Below, piece by piece: positions 1 to 5,984 of a stretch of DNA of 12,545 nt. A program made the position numbers and the translations under genes. The notes beneath the pieces were generated by a model. The model worked only from the letters and a program-made list of their open reading frames with translations. It was not told the origin of the DNA and did no database searches. This DNA is from JAAZGD01 sp964383845. GTDB taxonomy: Bacteria > Bacillota > Clostridia > Peptostreptococcales > Anaerovoracaceae. Every line of letters starts with the position of its first letter. Position 1 is the first letter of the stretch. The DNA lies in NCBI GenBank assembly GCA_964383845.1, contig CAYLIF010000034.1, forward strand, positions 1 through 12,545, in the 5' to 3' direction.

Positions 1-173
1 GCATTTATTGTAGGTGTAGATATTTTTCCAAAGAGTTTCCCAAGCCCATAATAAATATCCCAAAGCAAATCATCTACACTGATGAGTAGCACTAGGATAA
101 CAAATATTAAGCCTATTATATAAATTGATGTGACGGCCATGGTATTGGCTTCGCCAAAGAAAAACTCAAGCAA
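1..173 (-). CDS. Partial membrane protein, N-terminus only, NfrB-like glycosyltransferase candidate
   Basis: This is the first 57 codons of a gene that continues past the left edge. The start is a TTG at 173-171, chosen because AAGGAG (plus 181-186) sits 7 nt upstream. An in-frame ATG at 140-138 lacks such a site. The visible protein begins MLEFFFGEAN, has one strong hydrophobic segment at about residues 15-34, and then the acidic/aromatic stretch SVDDLLWDIYYGLGKL. The pattern of one transmembrane helix ending in 'DDL..D..Y' followed by basic residues resembles the N-terminus of NfrB-type (phage N4 adsorption protein B) family 2 glycosyltransferases, in which the catalytic domain follows. The catalytic domain is outside the window, so the family call is inference from a short match. 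The existence of the gene is well supported by its start, its ribosome binding site and the open frame. It is separated from the signalling cluster by a terminator. Confidence 0.55.
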   Translation of the reverse strand, partial: MLEFFFGEANTMAVTSIYIIGLIFVILVLLISVDDLLWDIYYGLGKLFGKISTPTIN

Positions 174-321
174 ATTCTTTCTCCTTAACTATATATAAAT
201 ATATTTTTCCTTTAAATTGTAAGTATATTCTATCATTTACAAAGAGAAAAATCTACTCTGCTCCCTTGTCAATTTTTCCCAATTATGTTGTCACAGGGGT
301 TTCATATTGTTTTCAAATAAA
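174..321 (-). other. Upstream region of the left-edge gene
   Basis: This AT-rich leader lies between the terminator of the signalling cluster and the TTG start. On the minus strand it contains a TATACT hexamer (plus 222-227) that could be a -10 box about 50 nt before the start, but no matching -35 at 16-18 nt. It also has an inverted repeat, TTGTAA (217-222) and TTACAA (237-242), spaced 14 nt apart and covering the candidate -10, which might be an operator. A perfect TTGACA (plus 267-272, minus strand) has no -10 at the right distance. Nothing here supports a firm promoter call. Confidence 0.25.
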
Positions 322-346
322 AAGCTAGAGTTTCATACTCTAGCTT
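314..346 (-). terminator. Rho-independent terminator after the second pseudo-receiver
   Basis: A perfect 10-bp stem (322-331 with 337-346, arm AAGCTAGAGT) closes a 5-nt loop. Read on the minus strand it is followed by the T-rich run TTTATTTG (321-314). It lies 30 nt after the stop codon of the 376-753 gene, so it is the likely end of the five-gene signalling transcript. Confidence 0.8.
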
Positions 347-375
347 AGCTTTTATCCATCCATTTTCGAATTCTT

Positions 376-753
376 TTATATCGACATCAATTTAGATGCC
401 AAATAATCAATGGTCACATCGTAGAAAACAAAATCGTCTATAAGTTTTTCGCTTTTTGCCTCTACGACTTTTTTAATGCCCTTTACATCTTGCTCGGGAA
501 ACATTAAAAGTAATTTACAGTTCGGGGTTTTAGTTCTAAGTTTTTCGCAAAGTGCCAAACAGTAGTCCATATCATAGGGGCCGGATTCTGCAACTTCGAT
601 TAGTGCAACATTAGCTTTGTTTTGGCTAATCGATTCATTGGCCTTATCATATTCTGGTCTATAGGTCAGACAGATATCCTGGCTATTCTGAAGTTTAACC
701 ATAAGGCCTTGAGCAATGGATTTGCGATGCATTATCAGCACAACACGGGTCAT
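376..753 (-). CDS. Stand-alone pseudo-receiver (CheY-like) protein with Glu at the phospho-site
   Basis: The product is a 125-aa protein with no output domain. Its predicted alternating strand/helix order matches a CheY-type receiver: strand 1 RVVLIM (residues 3-8), strand 3 VALIE (49-53), strand 4 LLLMF (81-85), strand 5 DFVFYD (107-112). The acidic pair after strand 1 is absent (MHRKS). The phospho-acceptor position holds Glu53 instead of Asp, and the conserved Lys-Pro after strand 5 is replaced by Tyr111-Asp112. Phosphorylation is therefore unlikely, and Glu could mimic a permanently active state. The start is ATG 753, with AAGGAGGT about 7 nt upstream. It is clearly paralogous to the 127-aa protein at 5513-5896; they share K.LAQ.L-like spacing, VALI(E/D) and IDDFVFYD. 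It follows the NarL-type regulator after 131 nt without a terminator and is probably the last gene of that transcript. The receiver-like fold is inferred; a function as adaptor or modulator is a guess. Confidence 0.7.
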   Translation of the reverse strand: MTRVVLIMHRKSIAQGLMVKLQNSQDICLTYRPEYDKANESISQNKANVALIEVAESGPYDMDYCLALCEKLRTKTPNCKLLLMFPEQDVKGIKKVVEAKSEKLIDDFVFYDVTIDYLASKLMSI

Positions 754-884
754 ATTGCATACCTCCTTGGTCTTAATTCTTCTATATGTTTATGTCCAGA
801 TCCAATATAGATTTCCTTGTTCATTTAATATTATCAATAATCTATAGTTTTGAACCTAGCCATATAGGATAGTTTTTCTTATCC

Positions 885-1502
885 TTAGTAAAGAGGATTG
901 ATTAAGCCATTGGTAATCATATAAAATGCTAGATCAATGGCTTTTTCAAATCCTGTCTTAGCTAGCATGTTGGATTTATGGTACTTAACTGTGTGTTCTG
1001 AAATAAAAAGCTCATCTGCAATTTCCTTATTTGTCATGTGCTTACACATTAGTCTTAGCACTTCCATCTCTCTTTCTGTTAGAGGCGCTTCACCCATAGA
1101 TGTTGAAATGGTTTTGGGCTCAGGGAAAAAACATTCTCCTGCCATAACTCCTTTGGCAACCTCTACAAAATAATCCAAACTTTTGCTTTTGTAAATAAAA
1201 GCGTCTGCGCCCGCATCTTTGGCTCTAGGTGAGTAGGTAATTTCATCAAAGCCTGACATTACTATTACTTTAACATAAGGATGTTTTTCCTTAATTACTT
1301 TCGTTGCATCTAAACCTGATGCTCCCCCTTCTGTACAGACGTCCATAAGAACTAAGTCTGGCTTTAATTTCATACAGTATAGCTCTGCATGTATTGCGTT
1401 ATGCAAGCTTCCCACCACTATAAAATCATCTGTAGTGGTAAGTGCATGAAATAGGGAGTCACACATGGATTCATGATCATCTACAATAAGTACCTTATGC
1501 AC
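885..1502 (-). CDS. NarL/FixJ-type response regulator (receiver plus LuxR HTH)
   Basis: This cytoplasmic transcription factor is phosphorylated by its cognate kinase, which is almost certainly the one encoded immediately upstream. Numbering from the GTG at 1502 (205 aa): the receiver spans about 1-118, with acidic pair Asp8-Asp9, phospho-acceptor Asp54 in LVLMD, Ser83 in VIVMSG and Lys105 in FIYKS, so all catalytic residues are present. The LuxR-type helix-turn-helix spans about 140-200, with LTEREMEVL, the TNKEIADELFISEHTVKYH recognition region and the following helix. The longest frame would begin at GTG 1511, but GGAGG (plus 1511-1515) abuts that codon, whereas it sits 8 nt before GTG 1502. 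The shorter start is therefore preferred. The gene overlaps the kinase gene by 8 nt (GTGCATAA), which implies translational coupling. Its target genes cannot be seen; autoregulation of this cluster and control of the nearby surface-glycan-type gene are possibilities only. Confidence 0.93.
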   Translation of the reverse strand: MHKVLIVDDHESMCDSLFHALTTTDDFIVVGSLHNAIHAELYCMKLKPDLVLMDVCTEGGASGLDATKVIKEKHPYVKVIVMSGFDEITYSPRAKDAGADAFIYKSKSLDYFVEVAKGVMAGECFFPEPKTISTSMGEAPLTEREMEVLRLMCKHMTNKEIADELFISEHTVKYHKSNMLAKTGFEKAIDLAFYMITNGLINPLY

Positions 1503-2931
1503 TTTTTTCACCTCCAGGTAAGTTAACCCTTAGCTTAAACTGTGGATAGGGAATGATTTCCAGATCCCCCCCTTGAGACTCTATGTTATTTTTCATTGCT
1601 TTGATGCCGCTACCTGGCGTAATGAAGTTGGTTATAGTATGTCCATTGTTAGATATTAACATAATGTATGAATTCTCATTTTTTTCTATTTCTATATTAA
1701 CTTCCGTGGCAAAGCCATGTCTTACAGCATTCGCAGAGGCTTCTCTTATTATATCTACAAATAAAGATGCCTGCTCTTCTTTATCAGGCAATAGCCCTTT
1801 GATTTTAATATCCACGCCTATGGGGGTGAATATTTGTTGTATTCTTTTTAGCTCTTCAAAGATATTTTGTTCATTGTTCTCGGCTTTTAATTCTTCCAAA
1901 AGTCCTTTTGATAGGGATGTAAGCAAATCATAATCCAGACTATCTTCCGTTTGTATCATCCTAAGCAACAGAGTAAGTCGCTGCCCTATAATATCATGAG
2001 CCCTCATTTTAGCATTATCAAGTTCCTTTTCCTTGCTTAGGGTGTGGAGGTTGGCAATGGTATCCTTTAATTCCCTACTCTTTCTCCTTAATTCAAGATT
2101 TTGATTTTGTAGTTTGGAAGTTAATGCCCAATTCTCACTTACATCTGCTGCAGAAATATGAATATATTTTTTCATTGGAAGAGTTATATATGTTTTAGTG
2201 AACATCCACGCGGTTCCATCAGTCAAGAGATACACCCCTTGGCCCTCTAGCTCTACTTTTTCATATCTTGAACTAGGTTCATCTGAAGATAACGCTTCAT
2301 AAAATTTTATAGAATTACGAAACACTTTTCCTGTTAATAGAAGCATAAGTCTTTGCATTTGATGATTTGACAAAACTGTGTACCCATCGCTTTCAGAAAA
2401 CAGTACACCTGTATGTAAAGTATCTACTGCCTGTATAATAGAAAAAGCAGAAATATTTGTTTTTATTGTAATCAAACTAGATATGCATATTATTATGCCT
2501 CTAATTAGAAAGAATATCAGGGTACCAAGGAACAATCCGGGGAAATAAGGACCCACAAAATTTTCTACGGCTGGCAATGATATAAAGGTTAATAAAACAA
2601 CAATTAATGGCAGCAATGTTCTATTAAGAAAACATACGGTTATAGCAAGTGCTAAAATGGTAATAAAAGCGGCGACCCGAATTTTCTCGTATTCTACCGA
2701 TAGGAAAATCCCATTTTTAAATCCACTTACCACAGTGCCATGTAAAATGGCAAAGATAAAAAGCTGGCCTAGTATAGATAGCTCGAATAGATTTTCAAAA
2801 ACTCGCCTTGTGGTTCCATCGTGGCGATAAAAGTTAAGCATTATGGCAAGTGTTTGAAATAGAAAACAGAGTCCTAATATAAAGGTGATGACTAAACGAG
2901 TAGCAGCTGAAGCAGCAAAAAGCTCAATCAT
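1495..2931 (-). CDS. Membrane sensor histidine kinase (HisKA_3-like, NarX/DesK type)
   Basis: This 478-aa kinase is the likely phosphodonor for the NarL-type regulator encoded next. Residues 1-155 form about five transmembrane helices (roughly 11-33, 50-68, 86-103, 107-123, 127-152) with short loops and no sizeable extracellular domain. Residues 160-265 look PAS-like (HTGVLFSESDGYTVLSN). A coiled coil (270-305) leads to the dimerisation helix with the phospho-accepting His312 in AHDIIGQRLTLLL. The ATPase domain has an N-box (REASANAVRHG, Glu397/Asn401/His405) and a glycine-rich box (PGSGIKAMKNNIE). The acidic residue expected in the next ATP-binding motif is replaced: SNNG instead of a D.G motif. 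The pairing with a LuxR-type regulator fits this kinase class. The ATG start at 2931 has AGGAGG (plus 2940-2945) 8 nt upstream, inside the end of the preceding gene, with an 8-nt overlap (ATGATTGA). Lacking an obvious sensor, it probably takes its input from the membrane or from the upstream fusion protein. Confidence 0.9.
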   Translation of the reverse strand: MIELFAASAATRLVITFILGLCFLFQTLAIMLNFYRHDGTTRRVFENLFELSILGQLFIFAILHGTVVSGFKNGIFLSVEYEKIRVAAFITILALAITVCFLNRTLLPLIVVLLTFISLPAVENFVGPYFPGLFLGTLIFFLIRGIIICISSLITIKTNISAFSIIQAVDTLHTGVLFSESDGYTVLSNHQMQRLMLLLTGKVFRNSIKFYEALSSDEPSSRYEKVELEGQGVYLLTDGTAWMFTKTYITLPMKKYIHISAADVSENWALTSKLQNQNLELRRKSRELKDTIANLHTLSKEKELDNAKMRAHDIIGQRLTLLLRMIQTEDSLDYDLLTSLSKGLLEELKAENNEQNIFEELKRIQQIFTPIGVDIKIKGLLPDKEEQASLFVDIIREASANAVRHGFATEVNIEIEKNENSYIMLISNNGHTITNFITPGSGIKAMKNNIESQGGDLEIIPYPQFKLRVNLPGGEKSA

Positions 2932-5392
2932 TTTCTGTTCCTCCTTTCGGAAAAGAAATGCTTATGCCAATTGTGTCTTCTACATCTTTTCTTACAATCC
3001 TCCCCTTTGCCCCTATTATTGCATCCATAAGTTTTAATTCTATCTCAAGAGCTCCTACTTCAACTGATGGAAGGATCCTCATTATAAGCAAATCTTCTTC
3101 GATTCCAATATCCACGATAACATATGGACATGACTCTCGAATGGCTAAGTCGGCAATGCTATAAAAAAAATCATAAAACAAAGTGGTGTGTCTGATAGAT
3201 AACTTCTCTTGTATTTCATTTACTATAGCAATCTGAACATTTCCATATTTCGAGATTTCTGAAAGCTCTTCTAAATATTGAATTAACTCACTTGAGCCCA
3301 TTGTCACCATTTCCTTTTCTTTGAAGAAGAAGTTGCACCTTCTTTTTATATAGCAAAGCAATAATGCAACACGGGTGGTTTCCTTTTGAATACTCTCTGA
3401 GTGTTTTAAGTTTTCTATCATTGTTGAAAGTTTTTCTATGTTGTTGGTTATTTCAGTTTCTAGCTGCTCCATAAGTTGTTGCTTTTCTATTTTTTCATTA
3501 ATAGATCTCTTTATTTTTTCTTCCTCTGCCAACATAGCATTGGCTTTTATCAATTTTTCCGTCGACTTTTTAATCTCCTTATACAAGCTTTGAAGTTTTC
3601 TAACATCTTCACTCCAAAGTGCGTAACCACCTGAAATTGGATTAGCGAATAAGAGGGATTCATCCCCTTGTAATATGGGAATAGGAGATGAATCTATAGC
3701 TTTATCAATAATTTCATGGCTTATAGGGGCTGCTAAAGCTGAAGCTAAAACAACTTTTCTTTTGCTATTTAAGATTTGGAGTTTTAATGGAGAACGAGTG
3801 AATATATCAATATAATTAGTGTTAACAGGAATCAAACCTGAACGTATACATGATTCAAACATGAGCATAACAAAAAGTCCTGTGACGATGGTTATGTCTG
3901 TTTCGTAAACAAAAGGATCTCTAACGATATACTTATAATTATAGACTCCGAAGAGTATGAAAACACCAAGAGGAAGTATAAAAGCTTTTTTTCTGGGACT
4001 CTTAATGCTTTTCTTAACCATTATAGCGAAGGCGACAGTAATGTTCATCATGCAAGTAAAGAAGACTAGGTAATATCCAAAACCATAGGTGTAATCTATA
4101 GCCCAGTCTGGGCGAGTTAAGTCCAACTGGAATACAAGTCCGTGTAAATCGTTGGTGAAAACAAAAATAATTAATAGCCCAATAAAAATTGCCAGTGCTC
4201 TCCACCATTTAGGGGGGAAGGTCTCATCTTTGGGCTTATCTATGGCCCATGCCATCCATAGTATCAGTAAGGGTAAGGATAATTGAAATATATAATAGGA
4301 GTACCATAAGTACCGGGAAAGCACATCACTTAATACAACTTGATATTTTATCAGCCTAACTAAAGCCCACCCATTTAGTATGACCCCTGTAAAAAATGCA
4401 GAATAACTAATTCCTTTTTGTAGGGATCGCCTAAGTACTAGTACTACCCAGAGGGTTACGATACTCATATAAATTAGTGCAAAACATATATGCTCCCGAG
4501 AATCGATTGATACGAATCTTTTGACACCTAGAACTTTTCTTTCCATAAGAGGGCTTACATTACTCGTAATTTCACCAAAATGTTCGTAGTCCCCGACTTT
4601 TATGGCTACTTTGTAGGCAGCTTTGTCTGGATAAATGGAAGAATCGCTTTCCCCATCTAATAACCTGAGTTTTGTCTGAAGTAAGGTGTTCTCAATATCT
4701 CCTTCAAAAACCAAAGCTTCATTGGAAAGCAGGCCTTTTTCGTATGTAAGTGTTCCATCTAAGGGTACTATTATTTCTATATTTCGACCAGCTTCAATTA
4801 GTGCTGCACATTGATAGTCGTAACAGATAATAACTGGAGATTCAAAAGAATTGATTTTAAGAAGGTTGTTTTTATGAAGTGAACTGAGAAGTTTAACGGC
4901 TTTTTTTAAGGTATAGTCTTTGCCCTCTAAACCATAGGACATAGCTGCTAAAAGCATTTTATTATTTACAGGAGTATTAGAAAAACCCACCTCTTCTTGT
5001 ATATCTGATAGGTCGCTCCACCTGTTAATCAGGGTATTCGTTTGGTCACGGTCTATTGCAATAACAACTGTTGCAAGATAATGTGGATACCAATACTGGG
5101 CAAGTTCTGTTGTTTGTGCCCCAAAAGCTTGAGTGTCGTAGGCCTCTACAATAAATCCATCATCTACCATATAATAGGCTCTATTTTCGGATTTTTTGAT
5201 TTGGTAAGAGGGGAGTGTTTGTTCAATAAATTTTGGGTACATGGAATAATCATCCAAATTACACATAATTAAATTGGATTTTACTTCTTTTTCACATCCA
5301 ATGGAAAAAGCTGCAACTGCTAGAATTACAACTAAATAGCTAATTCGTAAAAGTTTTAAAGAATCAACCTGTTTGGTTTTGAAAAAAAACAC
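2924..5392 (-). CDS. Solute-binding-like / 7TM sensor fused to a degenerate histidine-kinase tail
   Basis: The product is an 822-aa membrane protein. Residues 1-33 are a signal-like hydrophobic segment ending SIGC, a poor lipobox. Residues 38-290 look like a type 2 periplasmic solute-binding fold outside the membrane, with RWSDLSDIQEEVGFSN, an AAMSYGL helix and a late PLDGTLTYEKG stretch. Seven transmembrane helices follow (about 302-321, 329-349, 361-383, 399-413, 435-459, 469-488, 499-519), with TNDLHGLVFQ between helices four and five as in the HisKA_7TM family. Then come a small PAS-like piece (535-600), a long coiled coil (600-668), a helix RVALLLCYIKRRCN, and an ATPase-like tail (715-816). 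The tail lacks an N-box Asn and all glycine boxes, and no phospho-accepting His is evident, so it is probably a pseudo-kinase that regulates the next gene's kinase by direct contact. The GTG start is the only possible one, because an in-frame TAG lies two codons upstream; AGGAGG abuts it with no spacer. The ligand is unknown. Confidence 0.8.
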   Translation of the reverse strand: MFFFKTKQVDSLKLLRISYLVVILAVAAFSIGCEKEVKSNLIMCNLDDYSMYPKFIEQTLPSYQIKKSENRAYYMVDDGFIVEAYDTQAFGAQTTELAQYWYPHYLATVVIAIDRDQTNTLINRWSDLSDIQEEVGFSNTPVNNKMLLAAMSYGLEGKDYTLKKAVKLLSSLHKNNLLKINSFESPVIICYDYQCAALIEAGRNIEIIVPLDGTLTYEKGLLSNEALVFEGDIENTLLQTKLRLLDGESDSSIYPDKAAYKVAIKVGDYEHFGEITSNVSPLMERKVLGVKRFVSIDSREHICFALIYMSIVTLWVVLVLRRSLQKGISYSAFFTGVILNGWALVRLIKYQVVLSDVLSRYLWYSYYIFQLSLPLLILWMAWAIDKPKDETFPPKWWRALAIFIGLLIIFVFTNDLHGLVFQLDLTRPDWAIDYTYGFGYYLVFFTCMMNITVAFAIMVKKSIKSPRKKAFILPLGVFILFGVYNYKYIVRDPFVYETDITIVTGLFVMLMFESCIRSGLIPVNTNYIDIFTRSPLKLQILNSKRKVVLASALAAPISHEIIDKAIDSSPIPILQGDESLLFANPISGGYALWSEDVRKLQSLYKEIKKSTEKLIKANAMLAEEEKIKRSINEKIEKQQLMEQLETEITNNIEKLSTMIENLKHSESIQKETTRVALLLCYIKRRCNFFFKEKEMVTMGSSELIQYLEELSEISKYGNVQIAIVNEIQEKLSIRHTTLFYDFFYSIADLAIRESCPYVIVDIGIEEDLLIMRILPSVEVGALEIELKLMDAIIGAKGRIVRKDVEDTIGISISFPKGGTEND

Positions 5393-5404
5393 CTCCTAAA
5401 GAGG
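5384..5404 (-). promoter_or_regulatory. Unusual translation start region of the 822-aa sensor
   Basis: On the minus strand the order is CCTC, TTTAG, GAGG, TG, then a run of eight T. The CCTC (plus 5401-5404) can pair with the GAGG (plus 5392-5395) of the Shine-Dalgarno, forming a small hairpin that would occlude it. The Shine-Dalgarno touches the GTG with no spacer. No other in-frame ATG, GTG or TTG occurs near enough to be an alternative. The arrangement predicts weak or conditional initiation. The stem is only 4 bp, so regulation by it is speculative. Confidence 0.35.
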
Positions 5405-5512
5405 AACATAAAAGTATTAAAAGGTTTTCTATGTGCTTATTTATATATGCTATGTTATCACGAATATACATTATTTGTAATAGTATTCCACTTCTTGCTA
5501 GAGATTATTCCA

Positions 5513-5896
5513 TTAAAAAGCGGCCAATTTGGCGAATAAATACTTAAGGGAGGCATCATAGAATACGAAATCGTCTATTATTTGTTTCTTTTTTGCTTCC
5601 GCGGCCATCTCTCGTCTTGCTGTATCATCTTGTGAGACAAGCAAAAGGAGATGGCAGTCTGCCAAACTCTTATGTAAAGATTCACAAAAAGACAAAAGTG
5701 AAGTTTTCCCTTCTAGGTCTCTTTCCAAGCCATCAATCAAAGCTACGTCAATTCCAAATATTTCAGCGTCTATCAATGCCTGCTGGGGATCAAGGAAAAT
5801 AAAAAACTCAAACTCACAGTCTGGCATAGCCTTTATTGCAGCCGCCAAACTTTGTGCAAGTATTTTGTTTGTTGTGATTAAAGCTACTTTTTTCAT
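5513..5896 (-). CDS. Stand-alone pseudo-receiver (CheY-like) protein, paralogue of 376-753
   Basis: The product is 127 aa, with no output domain. The receiver-like pattern is strand 1 KVALITT (3-9), strand 3 VALID (51-55), strand 4 LLLLVS (83-88) and strand 5 DFVFYD (109-114). The phospho-acceptor equivalent Asp55 and the switch Ser88 are kept. The acidic residues after strand 1 are missing (TTNK), and the usual Lys-Pro after strand 5 is Tyr113-Asp114. It should therefore bind Mg2+ and phosphate poorly. It shares IDDFVFYD, VALI(D/E), a CE.L helix and C.LLL with the 125-aa protein at the far end of the cluster, so the two arose by duplication. It precedes the 822-aa sensor by 120 nt with no terminator. 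ATG 5896 has AAAGGAT about 7 nt upstream. An orphan receiver that lost phosphotransfer and acts by protein contact is the best reading. A wholly different Rossmann-like role is possible. Confidence 0.7.
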   Translation of the reverse strand: MKKVALITTNKILAQSLAAAIKAMPDCEFEFFIFLDPQQALIDAEIFGIDVALIDGLERDLEGKTSLLSFCESLHKSLADCHLLLLVSQDDTARREMAAEAKKKQIIDDFVFYDASLKYLFAKLAAF

Positions 5897-5911
5897 ATGG
5901 GTTATCCTTTG

Positions 5912-5941
5912 ATTATATTAGTTGTCTCTCTAATATATCAA
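5912..5941 (-). promoter_or_regulatory. Candidate sigma-A promoter before the first pseudo-receiver
   Basis: On the minus strand, TTGATA (plus 5936-5941) and TATAAT (plus 5912-5917) are separated by 18 nt, an 11/12 match to the housekeeping consensus. The predicted start point falls near 5905, only about 9 nt before the ATG and inside the AAAGGAT ribosome binding site. A transcript from it would be nearly leaderless. It is either a chance match in AT-rich DNA or a genuine promoter yielding poorly translated first-gene mRNA for the cluster. Confidence 0.4.
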
Positions 5942-5984
5942 AGACTTGACCCATTTACACTATCCCTAACGGCTAGTATTTGGT

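Noticed and set aside
267..272. Perfect TTGACA on the minus strand upstream of the left-edge gene
   Set aside because: No -10 hexamer at 16-18 nt; the nearest candidates are more than 30 nt away.
866..885. Inverted repeat AGGATA / TATCCT with an 8-nt loop at the stop codon of the NarL regulator gene
   Set aside because: Only a 6-bp AT-rich stem with no T-run on either strand after it, so not a terminator. The second pseudo-receiver is probably reached by read-through.
1583..1933. Plus-strand open frames across the window, such as 116 aa here, 128 aa at 11899-12285 and 94 aa at 11150-11434
   Set aside because: Each lies antisense to a well-supported gene with recognisable domains and shows no family motif.
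4014..4208. 64-aa minus-strand frame inside the 822-aa sensor gene
   Set aside because: It is an alternate-frame shadow within the transmembrane coding region. Its codons encode the real 7TM protein in the other frame.
5393..5512. Possible terminator or promoter between the first pseudo-receiver and the 822-aa sensor
   Set aside because: No stem with a T-run and no well-spaced -35/-10 pair. The AT-rich TATATAAA (minus strand, near 5440-5450) lacks a -35.
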